This document shows positions 8,676 to 18,037 of a stretch of DNA of 64,000 nucleotides, piece by piece. The notes under the pieces are model-generated. The model was not told the DNA's origin, made no database searches, and worked only from the letters and a program-made list of their open reading frames with translations. Origin of the DNA: Chersky-840 sp963838775 (GTDB lineage Bacteria; Actinomycetota; Acidimicrobiia; Acidimicrobiales; UBA8190); contig CAWISP010000026.1 in assembly GCA_963838775.1 (NCBI GenBank), forward strand, positions 124,001-188,000. The letters run 5' to 3'. A program made the position numbers and the translations under genes. Numbering within the stretch: position 1 is the stretch's first letter; every line of letters begins with the position of its first letter.

Positions 8676-9564
8676 ATGCGCATCCTGTCCCTGCTGCCGT
8701 CCGCCACCGAGATCGTCTACGCCCTCGGTCTCGAGGACGACCTCGTAGGAGTGACTCACGAATGTGACTGGCCCCCGGCCGCCCGCGCCAAGAGGTCGGT
8801 GTCGTTCTCTGCGCTGCCGGCCGCCGACGAACCGGCCGAGATCGATCGGTTGGTGAGCGCCAGCATCAACGGCGGCGAGCCGATCTACCGCCTCGACAAC
8901 GACGCGGTACGAGAGCTTCGACCCGATCTCGTGCTCACCCAGGATCTCTGTGCGGTGTGTGCCGTGCCCTCCGGGCACGTCAACGATGCCCTCGAGCTCC
9001 TCGGTTGTCGCGCCGAGGTCCTCTCCATGGATCCGAAGCTCGCTCGGCGAGGTCCTCGATTGCATCCTGCACGTCGGCACCGTCACCGGGACCGAGAGCG
9101 CGGCCATGGCCCTGGTCGACGGCCTGCGCGCCAGGCTCCGAGCGGTGTCGGACGGTGTGGCCGGGAGGGAGAGACCCCGCACCTTCGCCCTCGAATGGTC
9201 CGATCCCCCCTTCAACGGTGGGCACTGGGTGCCCGAGATGATCGAGCTGGCCGGGGCCGAGCCGGTCCTCGCCAGCCGCGGGACACCGTCGGTGCGGGTC
9301 TCCTGGGATCAGATCGTGTCGGCCTCGCCCCAGGCCGTGGTGTTCATGCCCTGCGGGTACGACCTCGATGGTGCCGTCGCCGAGGCGGGCCCGCTCCTCG
9401 ATCGTCCCGAGATCTCCGACACGGCGTTCTTCGCCGTCGATGCCAGTTCTTACTTCTCCCGTCCCGGACCGCGTCTCGTCGACGGCGTGGAGATCCTGGC
9501 GTCGGCCCTCCATCCCGAGACAGCGCCCGAGAGCCCCGCGGGTACTGTTCGTCGACTGCGGTAG
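8676..9564 (+). pseudogene. BtuF-like cobalamin-binding periplasmic-type protein, frameshifted
   Basis: Reading starts at the ATG at 8676 with LSLLPSATEIVYALGLEDD and continues to LSMDPK near 9038. The same protein then resumes one frame on with SLGEVLDCILHVG and runs to the stop at 9564. One extra base near 9039 explains the break. Both halves match the BtuF/FecB-like ABC substrate-binding fold, including the DLVLTQDLCAVCAVP and DPPFNGGHWVPEMI segments of the actinobacterial cobalamin-binding group. No signal peptide is evident, which is usual for this subgroup. It would bind corrinoids; the class II RNR in this window needs B12. Sequencing error or recent inactivation cannot be separated. 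Confidence 0.75.
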
Positions 9565-9589
9565 TCGACGCGCGAGACGAGGGACCACG

Positions 9590-10789
9590 ATGGCGACCGA
9601 GACCCTTTGTTACGACCCACTCGACCCCGAGCTGTGGCGCGACCCGTACCCGACGTACCGCGCGCCTGCGGGACGAAGACCCGGTCCACTTCGTCACGAA
9701 GCGGGGATTCTGGGTCCTGTCGCGCTTCGCGGACGTGATGGCCGCTACGTGCGACACCACCACCTTCTCTTCCGCCCACGGCCTCACCTTCGAAGAGGAC
9801 GAGATCACGAAACTGGGTCTCATGCCGACGCTGGTGATGATGGACCGTCCCCGCCACACCCTGTACCGGCGACTGGTCAACGCCATGTTCACCCCGAGAG
9901 CGGTGTCCGAACGCGAACAGCGCCGTGCGAGCCTTCACGAGGACTTGCGTGGAGCACATCGCCGATATGGGTGACGCCGACTTCATCGCCGAGGTCGCCT
10001 CCCCCCTGCCGTCGTTCGTCGTGGCCGACTATCTCGGCGTCCCCGACAGTGATCGCGCCGCCTTCGGCACCTGGAGCAGCGCCATCGTGCAGGCCAACGC
10101 CAGCGGCAACGTGCTCTCGGCCGGTCAGGCCGTGGGCGAGCTCTACGGGTATTTCACCGAGCTCGCCACTTCCAAGAAAGGCGGCTCTGGCATCGACATG
10201 ATCTCGGTGCTGCTCGAGTCCGAGATCGACGGCCGTCCGGTCAGCATCGAAGAGATCCTCGGGTTCTGTTTCGTGATGGTGGCCGGGGGCAACGACACCG
10301 CTGCGGGGCTCATCGGAGGCACCGCCGCCCTCCTGAGCGAGCATCCCGGACAACGTCGGCTCTTGACCTCGGAGCCGGGACGGGTAGCGGGCGCCGTGGA
10401 AGAGCTTCTCCGCTTCCTCTCACCCGTGCAGGGCCTGTCGCGCACGACCACCGCAGAGGTGACGCTGGGCCCCCCGAACGGCCCTGTCACCGTCCCGGCC
10501 GCCGCCAAGGTCCACCTCCTGTTCGCCTCGGCCAACCGCGATCCCCGGGAGTTCGGCCCTGATGCGGGCATGCTGGATGTCACCCGGGACATGGCGCGCA
10601 CCCTGGCCTTCAGCTCGGGCCCGCACCACTGCCTGGGGGCCGCGGCGGCCCGACTCGAGGGGCGCGTCGTCATCGAGGAACTGCTTCGGGTCATGCCCGA
10701 CTTCGTGGCGGACGCCGGTGCCGGCCGCTACACGCGCCGGACCCTTCACCCGCCGCTTCGAGTACCTGCCCATCCGAGCCAACGGGTGA
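9590..10789 (+). pseudogene. cytochrome P450, three frameshifts
   Basis: A P450 is readable over about 400 residues but only by changing frame three times, each fitting one extra base: near 9665 (after PYPTYRA), near 9924 (before VRAFTRTCVEHI) and near 10742 (before TRRFEYLPIRANG, stop at 10789). P450 landmarks are present: the I-helix VAGGNDTAAG, the ExxR motif EELLRF, and the heme-ligand loop FSSGPHHCLGAAAARLEG with its Cys. The middle frame (9925 onward) carries most of the fold. All frameshifts are +1 in GC-rich runs, the same sense as in the preceding gene. An intact second P450 is at 51956-53272. Confidence 0.75.
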
Positions 10790-11054
10790 GAACCCGCCCC
10801 GGCGGGTGATCCCGCTGTGGACATCGATCCTGGTGCTTGGGGGACCCGGCGCAGACGGGACGAATCGGGTGACCTTGGTTGACCTGGGCCTGGATCCGCA
10901 ATTGTCACGATTCGTGTTTACAAACTCACGCAGTGCGGTAGAGAATCGATCAGAGCCTCACACGGCCCTGTCCTCTGGGGGCATCAGCGAGCGAGACGCC
11001 ACTCCCCCGGCGGGTGACGGGATCGAGCCACCGACCTTCGACTCAGGAGTCCTC

Positions 11055-12254
11055 ATGTTCGAGACCAGGCGTATGGCAAAGAGCCTCACGGGCGTGGCAT
11101 TGGCGGTCGCACTCCTCTCGGGGGGAGCGGCGTCGGCGACGACGTTGCGGGCCTCGGCGGGACATTCGACCGGCGACCGCCACCACGGCCGGCACCACCC
11201 GGTCGTACCTGCAGGGGTGTTCGGGACCGTGGCATCGGTCAACGGGTCCACCACGGCCGGGGCATGCGGGCTCGCCGGCACCGCCGGAACCTTCACGCTC
11301 ACCGCCTTCCACGGCACCACCGACACCGTGGGCGTGAGCCCCACCACCACGTTCTCCGAGCACGGGGTCACCGCACCGTCGTTCGCCAATGTCTGTGTGG
11401 GTGAGAAGGTGGGCGCGGTCGGCACCATCTCGAGCGCCACCGTCACCGCCACGGGCGTGTTCATGACCCCACCGCCGATGCCCAAGCCGCCACTCCCGAA
11501 GCCGCAGGGCGTGTTCGGGATCGTGGCATCGGTCAACGGGTCCACCACGGCCGGGGCATGCGGGCTCGCCGGCACCGCCGGAACCTTCACGCTCACCGCC
11601 TTCCATGGCACCACCGACACCGTGGGCGTGAGCCCCACCACCACGTTCTCCGAGCACGGGGTCACCGCACCGTCGTTCGCCAATGTCTGTGTGGGTGAGA
11701 AGGTGGGCGCGGTCGGCACCATCTCGAGCGCCACCGTCACCGCCACGGGCGTGTTCATGACCCCACCGCCGATGCCCAAGCCGCCACTCCCGAAGCCGCA
11801 GGGCGTGTTCGGGATCGTGGCATCGGTCAACGGGTCCACCACGGCCGGGGCATGCGGGCTCGCCGGCACCGCCGGAACCTTCACGCTCACCGCCTTCCAC
11901 GGCACCACCGACACCGTGGGCGTGAGCCCCACCACCACGTTCTCCGAACACGGGGTCACCACACCGTCGTTCGCCAATGTCTGTGTGGGTGAGAAGGTGG
12001 GTGCGGTCGGCACCATCTCGAGCGCCACCGTCACCGCCACTGCGGTCTTCGTCATTGCGGGGAAGACCTCACCCCCGCTCCACGACTCGTTGGGGACCGT
12101 CGCGAACTCGGGCCTACACGGCGCCACCAACGGCCCGAACGGCGTGCATTCCGACGGACACCCGGCCAGTGATCACCGCGGCTTCGGCTTCGTATTCGGT
12201 GCGGCCAACAATGGCCACTCGACCGGTCGCCTACCGGGTCACCACAGCCACTGA
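11055..12254 (+). CDS. secreted protein with three 98-residue repeats
   Basis: A 399-residue protein. The ATG at 11055 has AGGAG five bases upstream. A signal peptide follows (about residues 1-33: basic start, hydrophobic core, ASA site). After a His-rich linker come three copies of a domain beginning VFGxVASVNGSTTAGACG, each with two Cys, separated by Pro-rich linkers (PPPMPKPPLPKP). The tail is Gly/His-rich. The DNA repeats have an exact 294-base period and are almost identical, so they arose by recent tandem duplication. The fold resembles DUF5666-type beta-barrel domains, a tentative match. A single related domain fragment is found at 31522-31791. Probably extracellular; function unknown. 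Confidence 0.75.
   Translation: MFETRRMAKSLTGVALAVALLSGGAASATTLRASAGHSTGDRHHGRHHPVVPAGVFGTVASVNGSTTAGACGLAGTAGTFTLTAFHGTTDTVGVSPTTTFSEHGVTAPSFANVCVGEKVGAVGTISSATVTATGVFMTPPPMPKPPLPKPQGVFGIVASVNGSTTAGACGLAGTAGTFTLTAFHGTTDTVGVSPTTTFSEHGVTAPSFANVCVGEKVGAVGTISSATVTATGVFMTPPPMPKPPLPKPQGVFGIVASVNGSTTAGACGLAGTAGTFTLTAFHGTTDTVGVSPTTTFSEHGVTTPSFANVCVGEKVGAVGTISSATVTATAVFVIAGKTSPPLHDSLGTVANSGLHGATNGPNGVHSDGHPASDHRGFGFVFGAANNGHSTGRLPGHHSH
11214..12056 (+). repeat. three direct repeats with 294-bp period
   Basis: Units start at 11214, 11508 and 11802, each coding one domain; the third lacks the Pro-rich linker. Units 1 and 2 differ at only a handful of bases, and unit 3 changes a few more near its end. 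The near-identity including silent positions points to recent duplication or gene conversion. Confidence 0.9.
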
Positions 12255-12331
12255 TCAGCACAGCCACTGAATGGAGATGATTCCGGCGAATCCGACAAGA
12301 GGCCGCCGAATCAGCCGACGGGACGCCGGAA

Positions 12332-12379
12332 CGGCACGTCAGTGGGCGACCGCTTCCGATCTGCCCAACTGACGTGCCG
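12332..12379. terminator. strong hairpin between convergent genes
   Basis: CGGCACGTCAGT at 12332-12343 is the exact complement of ACTGACGTGCCG at 12368-12379, and GGGC/GCCC extends the stem with a one-base bulge. It sits between the convergent ends of the repeat-protein gene and nrdJ, so it probably serves as a bidirectional terminator. No U-tract is present. Confidence 0.6.
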
Positions 12380-12393
12380 CTGAAGCGTCAGCG

Positions 12394-15300
12394 TCAGGAA
12401 CAGCCGCTCGTCGTCCCGCAGCTGGTGCAGAGATAGCACGAGCCCGCCCGCTGCATCACCATGCCGCACTGGTAGCAAAGGGGTGCGTTGCTCTGCTCTG
12501 CTCGCGTGTTAGCCGAACCCGAACCCGAGGTCGCCCGAGCCGTCGTCGGAGCCCGGTCGAGCCCGGAGGGCGGCACGGAGCTGATCCCCGAATCCTCGAT
12601 GAGGTCCTGCTCGGGTGTGGCGGCTTCCTCGACACCAGGCAGGGTGGGCTGCATGCGCTCCCCCGTCGACAGCACGCCGAGTTCCTCACGCTCGTTGAGC
12701 GGCAGGTAGTCGACCGCCAGCCGCCGGAAGATGTAGTCCACCAAGCTCGTTGCGATGCGCAGGTCCGGGTCGTCGGTGATGCCCGCCGGCTCGAAACGCA
12801 TGCTCGTGTACTTGCGGACGTACGTGGCGAGCGGGACACCGTGCTGGAGCCCCAGGCTGACCGAGATCGAGAAGGCGTCCATGATCCCCGCCAGGGTCGA
12901 GCCCTGCTTGGAGACCTTCATGAACACCTCGCCGGGCCGGCCGTCGTCGTACTCACCGACGGTCACGTACCCCTCGCAGTCGGCTACCCGGAATGCGAAC
13001 GTGCTGGACTTGCGACGCCTCGGCAGGCGTTCGCGCACCGCTCCCACCACCACCGTGTCTCGCGACCGGCTCTGCGCCTGGGACAGCGCTGCTTCGAGCT
13101 CGGCGATCCTCGCCGCCGCGGCGCGGTCTCGGGCTTCGGCCTCGGACCCCGGCGGCGCGAAGTCACCACCCTCACCCACACCGGCCTTCTTCGTTGTGGA
13201 TAGGGGCTGACCGACCTTGCAGTTGTCGCGGTAGATGGCCACGGCCTTGATCCCGAGTCGCCACGCGTCGAGATGCAGCTGCTCGATGTCCTCGACGGTG
13301 ACGTCCTCAGGAAGATTCACGGTTTTGCTGATGGCGCCGCTGATGAACGGCTGGACCGCCCCCATCATCCGCACGTGACCCGTGTAGTGGATGGTGTTGT
13401 CACCCATCGAGCAGGCGAACACGGCCATGTGCTCTGCCGCCAAGTGGGGCGCACCCACGATCGACTTGTGCTCGTCGATGTAGGAGATGATGTCGTCGAC
13501 CTGCTCGGGCATGTAGCCGAGCCTCGCCAGCGCCCGAGGGACCGTCTGGTTGACGATGGACATCGTCCCGCCACCGACGAGCTTCTTGGTCTTCACCAGA
13601 CCGAGGTCGGGCTCGACACCGGTGGTGTCGCAGTCGAGCATGAGCGCGATGGTTCCCGTCGGCGCCAGGACGCTGGCTTGGGAGTTGCGCACACCGAACT
13701 GCTCGCCGAGCTCGACGGCGTCGTCCCAAGCCTCCTGGGCAGCAGAAAGCAGATCCATCGGCACGAGCTCCTCGTCGATCTTGGCGACCTCGGCCCGGTG
13801 CATCTGCAGCACGTTGAGCATCGCTTCACGATCGGCGTGGAAACCGGCGAAGGGTCCCATGCGGGAGGCGGTCCGTGCCGACACGGCGTATGCGTGTCCC
13901 GTCATGAGGGCCGTGATCGACGCCGCCCAGGCACGACCTTCGTCCGAGTCATAGGGGAGGCCCTGTGCCATGAGGAGCGCACCCAGGTTTGCATAGCCGA
14001 GACCGAGCTCCCGGTATCGCCGCGAGTTCTCGGCGATCTTCTCCGTGGGGTAGTCGGCGTTGCCGACGAGGATCTCCTGTGCCGTGAAGACGACGTCAAC
14101 AGTGGCGTTGAAACTCTCGGTGTCGAAGCTGTCGTCCTCACGGAGATACTTGAGCAGGTTGATCGACGCCAGATTGCAGGCGCTGTTGTCGAGGTGCATA
14201 TATTCGCTGTGGGACGAGCAGTGGGCCGCGAACTGCGAAGGGACTCGGACCTCGAGTCGTACACGGGGACTCGCGCGAGCTGAGGGACAACAGACGCTAC
14301 GGCTCTGAACCTTGCACACCAGGAGCTGGCTCCGGCCTCGAGCCACCTCGCTTCGACAAACTCACGATCTGCCGTCAGGAAGCGGTGTTCGGGTGTGCAG
14401 CGCAACCGACCGTTGTGTGGTGACTCCACGAGCTCCGACGTGTATCCGCACCAAGCTTGACCGTCTCAGGCAGAACCAGCTCGCCATTGTCGAGATCGAA
14501 GGCGACGATGTTCGGCAATTCCTCCCGAGTTCGCACCGAAGTGCTAGCTCGGCGATCGGAAGCCTTCCTCTGCTGTCATCTCGCACAAGGGTTGCTGCCG
14601 TTGATCCGGCCGGCGTTGTGAGCGGTGTGCCAACGGTTGATGGTCGTGTCGAACTGCATCCCGGGGTCCGCGCACTCCCAGGCGGCGTGGGCGATCTGCC
14701 GGAACAGGTCGCGTGCCCTGACGGTACGCACCGTCGAACCGTCGTTACGAGCGGTGAGTGCCCATTGGGCGTCGTCGAGAACGGCCTGCATGAACTCGTC
14801 GGTCACGCGCACGGAGTTGTTGGCGTTCTGGTACTGGATCGAGAACGAGTCCGATCCGTCGAGGTCCATGTCGAACCCACCGTCGCGAAGGACACGCGCC
14901 TTGCGCTCCTCGAGCGCCTTGCACCAGATGAAGTCCTCGATGTCGGGGTGATCGTCGTTGAGGATGACCATCTTGGCGGCCCGGCGGGTCTTCCCACCCG
15001 ACTTGATCGTCCCAGCTGACGCATCGGCGCCGCGCATGAACGACACAGGGCCCGATGCCGTCCCGCCGCCCTGGAGCCTCTCGACAGAAGCCCGGATGCC
15101 CGACAGGTTGACGCCCGCACCCGAGCCACCCTTGAAGATGATCCCCTCCTCGCGGTACCAGTTGAGGATCGAGTCCATCGAGTCCTCGACGGCGAGGATG
15201 AAGCAGTTGTGCACTCGAAGTCCAGCACTCAGGTATTCACCGCTCTCGGTCTGGATGTCGTAGACGTCCATCTCCTCGAGCTCGTCCACGCGGTCGATCG

Positions 15301-16093
15301 GGAGATGCCGACTCGGCTCAGACATCTCTTGGGCCTCGATGTCGCCAGTCCCGAAGGAGTCGACACGGCACCACTGAAGAGTGTCACCGGGCCGGAGCTC
15401 GCCCGCGGGGACGAAACTGCCGTATCGCTCGTCACTGCTTTTCCACACCCGGTGGTCAGCAGTGACCTCCAGCTCGTGTCCCGCCTTGGTGACGATGCGA
15501 AGGACCTTCTTCTTCCCGTTGTGCTTGACGGCAACGATGCGCGTCAATCCGAATGCGTCGAAGACCTTCAATCCGACGGCATTCTCTTCCACCAACCGAC
15601 CGATGGGCACGAGGCCGTCGGGGGTGCTCACCATGGCGTGATATGGCTGGCACACGCTGGCCTGCTGAGGCACGCCCTTGACGCCGATGTTGAACCACAC
15701 CGGGGAGTTGAAGGCGGCGCGCTGGTTCACGATGATGTGCTTGAGCTCGTCGCTGAAGGTCTGGGCCTCGGCGTCGTCCTCGAAGTAGCCGTCCTTGATG
15801 CCCCAGGCGGTGATGGTGTCCACCACGCGGTCGGCCACCTGCTTCAGCGAGGTCTCGCGTTCGGGGGTGCCGGGCGTCCCGCGGAAGTACTTCTGGGCCA
15901 GGATGTTGGTGGCGTTGAGGCTCCACGTGACAGGGACCTCGACCTCGAGCTGCTCGAAGGCGACGCTGCCGTCGCGGTAGTCGGTGATGCGCGAATCGCG
16001 CCGGTCCCATGCGAGCTCGTCGTAGGGGTGGACCCCTTCGGTGGTGAAGTGCCGCCGAATGCCGATAGCGGTCCGCTGTGGGGCGATTGCCAT
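12394..16093 (-). CDS. nrdJ: class II (B12-dependent) ribonucleotide reductase with two intein insertions
   Basis: The enzyme makes deoxyribonucleotides using adenosylcobalamin. The ATG at 16093 opens MAIAPQRTAIGIRRHF. Host segments in order are NSPVWFNIGVKG, CFILAVEDSMDSI, the GGSGAGVNLSGIRAS phosphate loop, NGSNPC with the thiyl-radical Cys, SEYMHLDNSACNLASIN, APTGTIALMLDCDTTG, and a C-terminal zinc ribbon CYQCG...CYLCTSCG followed by the redox-tail Cys. An in-frame mini-intein interrupts the first part (15206-15652). A second insertion at the NPC/SEYMH joint (14209-14584) shifts the frame, so the gene is not readable in one frame as it stands. Unless these are sequencing errors or another RNR exists, dNTP synthesis would be blocked. 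The stop is at 12394. Confidence 0.85.
14209..14587 (-). other. NrdJ intein 2 remnant with scrambled frame
   Basis: Between the catalytic NPC (Cys codon 14585-14587) and SEYMHLDN (Ser codon 14206-14208) lie about 376 bases. Intein blocks can be read only by switching frames: RGRLPIAELA (block A), VAFDLDNGELV, NGRLRCTPEHRFLTAD (block B, with TxxH) and VYD/LEVRVPSQFAA (block F). Four frame changes are needed, near 14582 (+1), 14540 (-1), 14430 (-1) and 14250 (-1). The C-terminal end reads CSSHS, with the penultimate His but no terminal Asn visible. The surrounding host sequence has no frameshift over more than 3 kb. This looks like intein decay, though clustered sequencing error is possible. 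Confidence 0.7.
15206..15652 (-). other. NrdJ mini-intein 1 (149 residues, intact)
   Basis: The insertion begins with Cys1 (codon at 15650-15652) and ends with the dipeptide His-Asn (Asn codon 15206-15208) before Cys+1 of CFILAVEDSMDSI. Block A is CQPYHAMVSTPDGLVPIGRL, block B is LEVTADHRVW with the TxxH motif, and blocks F/G are DVYDIQTESGEYLSAGLRVHN split around the beta strand. At 149 residues there is no room for a homing endonuclease, so this is a mini-intein. It should splice by the standard Cys1/Asn/Cys+1 route. Without it the host reads QQAS-CFILAVED, the normal NrdJ sequence. Confidence 0.9.
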
Positions 16094-16236
16094 GATCGTT
16101 GTTCCACCCTTTCCTTCGTTCCCAGAGTAAGGGGCCGAGTCTCGGGAGACAGCAGGGCTCCCAAACCCTACGAGTCTCCCCCCGACCACAAGATGTTGTG
16201 GTCGCCCCTGAGGTGGCCCCCAGATGCAGTGGCCAT

Positions 16237-16248
16237 TACAGCACTGTA
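16237..16248. promoter_or_regulatory. palindrome upstream of nrdJ
   Basis: TACAGCACTGTA forms a perfect inverted repeat with a two-base centre, about 145 bases upstream of the nrdJ start, in the 293-base divergent spacer to glycerol kinase. It could be an operator for either gene. It does not clearly match the NrdR box, and I see no convincing B12 riboswitch in this spacer. Confidence 0.3.
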
Positions 16249-16386
16249 GTTACGAGAGTGTCAATGGGTTCCTTCGGGCGTCGGTCCTGGTCGCGACCCG
16301 TTCGCGAAGGTTTGCACCCGGGCCCGCGCCGGGGCCGCTCGGCCCCCCACCGGGGCCGTGCCTGGACCGCCCTATAGGGTCCGGCC

Positions 16387-17907
16387 GTGGCCTGCGTGAT
16401 CGCCATCGATGCGGGGACGACCGGTGTCCGGGCGCTCGCCGTGGACGAGTCCGGCGCCGTCGTCGACGTGTCGTACCGTGAGCTGACCCAGCACTACCCC
16501 CGCCCCGGTTGGGTGGAGCACGATCCCGTCCAGATCTGGGACTCGGTGGTGGACACCGCCGCCGAGGTGGCCCGGCGCCGTCACGACGGAGGCGACACCG
16601 TGGCGGCCATCGGGATCACCAACCAGCGCGAGACGGTGGTCGCCTGGGACCGGGCCTCGGGCCGTCCCGTGCACCGGGCCATCGTGTGGCAGGACCGGCG
16701 CACCGCCGAGCGCTGCGACCAGCTGCGCGCCAACGGATATCTCCCCGTCGTGCGGGAGCGGACGGGGCTCGTCCTCGACCCCTACTTCTCGGGCACGAAG
16801 ATGGAGTGGCTCCTCGGCCCCGGTGGGGTCGAGGTCACCGACGACCTCGTGCTGGCGACCGTCGACACCTGGCTCATCTGGAATCTCACCGGTGGCCCCG
16901 ACGGTGGGGTGCTCGCCACCGACGCCACCAACGCCTCGCGGACGTTGCTCTTCGACATACGCGAGCGGGCATGGTCCGACGAGCTGTGCACCATCTTCGG
17001 CGTGCCCCGCCGTGTGCTCCCCGACGTGCGCCCCTCGTGCGGTCGCTTCGGCGTGGTGCGAGGAGATCTCGGGGCCGCGGCGGCGACGCTGGCCGGCGTC
17101 CCCGTGAGCGGCGTGGCGGGCGACCAGCAGGCCGCACTGTTCGGCCAGGCGTGCGTGGCACGGGGCATGGCCAAGGTGACCTACGGGACGGGGAGCTTCG
17201 TCTTGCTCAACGTCGGTGAGCGCTGCCCGCCGCCTTCCGAGGGCCTGCTCACGACGGTGGCGTGGGACCTGGGCGAGCATGGCGGCTCGTCACCGGTCGT
17301 CTACGCCCTCGAGGGGGCTGTGTTCGTGACCGGCGCGGCGATCCAGTGGCTGCGAGACGGGCTCGGGCTCATCGACGAGGCCGCCGGTATTGGGCCGCTT
17401 GCCGAACGGGTCGCAGACAGCGAGGGCGTCTTCGTCGTGCCCGCCTTCACCGGGCTTGGCAGCCCGTGGTGGGACCCCTACGCGCGCGGCACCATCACCG
17501 GCCTCACGCGTGGGGTCGGTGCACCGCACATCGCCCGCGCCGTGATTGAGGCCATGGCGTACCAGGTGCGCGACGTGGTCGACGCCATGACGAACGCGGG
17601 CACCGAGCTCGCCGCGCTGCGGGTCGACGGTGGTGCCGCTGTCCTCGACCTGTTGCTGCAGATCCAGGCCGACCAGCTCCGGGTCCCGGTGTCGCGACCC
17701 ACCACCACCGAGACGACCGCCTTGGGGGCCGCCACCTTGGCGGGGGTGGCCGAGGGCGTGTGGGCGTCGGTCGACGACCTGGGGTCGATCTGGTCCCTCG
17801 AGGCCCAGTTCGAGGCGCGCGTCTCCGCGCTGGCGGCGGATCGCGCCTATGACGGTTGGCGCCGTGCCGTCGAGCGGTCCCTGGGGTGGGCCCAACCGGA
17901 GCACTGA
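16387..17907 (+). CDS. glpK: glycerol kinase (FGGY family)
   Basis: A 506-residue kinase converting glycerol and ATP to sn-glycerol 3-phosphate. The FGGY_N domain starts IAIDAGTTGVRALAV (phosphate loop) and contains GITNQRETVVAWDR and IVWQDRR, the glycerol-contacting segments. The C-terminal half has YGTGSFVLLN and the ATP-site signature ALRVDGGAAVLDLLLQIQAD. The length equals typical GlpK. The start is a GTG with weak ribosome site; the spacing to nrdJ (divergent) is 293 bases. GlpD and a second FGGY kinase are encoded at 39-44 kb, so glycerol use is split over two loci. Confidence 0.9.
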   Translation: MACVIAIDAGTTGVRALAVDESGAVVDVSYRELTQHYPRPGWVEHDPVQIWDSVVDTAAEVARRRHDGGDTVAAIGITNQRETVVAWDRASGRPVHRAIVWQDRRTAERCDQLRANGYLPVVRERTGLVLDPYFSGTKMEWLLGPGGVEVTDDLVLATVDTWLIWNLTGGPDGGVLATDATNASRTLLFDIRERAWSDELCTIFGVPRRVLPDVRPSCGRFGVVRGDLGAAAATLAGVPVSGVAGDQQAALFGQACVARGMAKVTYGTGSFVLLNVGERCPPPSEGLLTTVAWDLGEHGGSSPVVYALEGAVFVTGAAIQWLRDGLGLIDEAAGIGPLAERVADSEGVFVVPAFTGLGSPWWDPYARGTITGLTRGVGAPHIARAVIEAMAYQVRDVVDAMTNAGTELAALRVDGGAAVLDLLLQIQADQLRVPVSRPTTTETTALGAATLAGVAEGVWASVDDLGSIWSLEAQFEARVSALAADRAYDGWRRAVERSLGWAQPEH

Positions 17908-18037
17908 ACCGGTCTCGTCGATCGTCGGATCGACACTCGCCGCCGGGCGCCACGGCCCGACGTCGTTTTTGGGGTGCTGCTTCGTACCATGGCCCTAGCC
18001 GGACGCCGATGGGCCCCGGAGGGAGGTACGCCGGGTA

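Noticed and set aside
7647..9215. 522-codon antisense frame over the methyltransferase and BtuF-like genes
   Set aside because: Sense genes have clear family motifs; the antisense protein is Gly/His/Asp-rich low complexity without similarity.
10790..11054. Possible riboswitch in the leader of the secreted repeat protein
   Set aside because: There is a TTGACC hexamer and small hairpins but no match to c-di-AMP or other known riboswitch cores.
10958..12130. 390-codon antisense frame over the repeat protein
   Set aside because: It mirrors the repeats on the opposite strand, has no signal or domain, and is a by-product of GC-rich codon bias.
16094..16386. Possible B12 riboswitch or NrdR boxes before nrdJ
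   Set aside because: I could not find the conserved B12-box or paired NrdR boxes; only a short palindrome is present.
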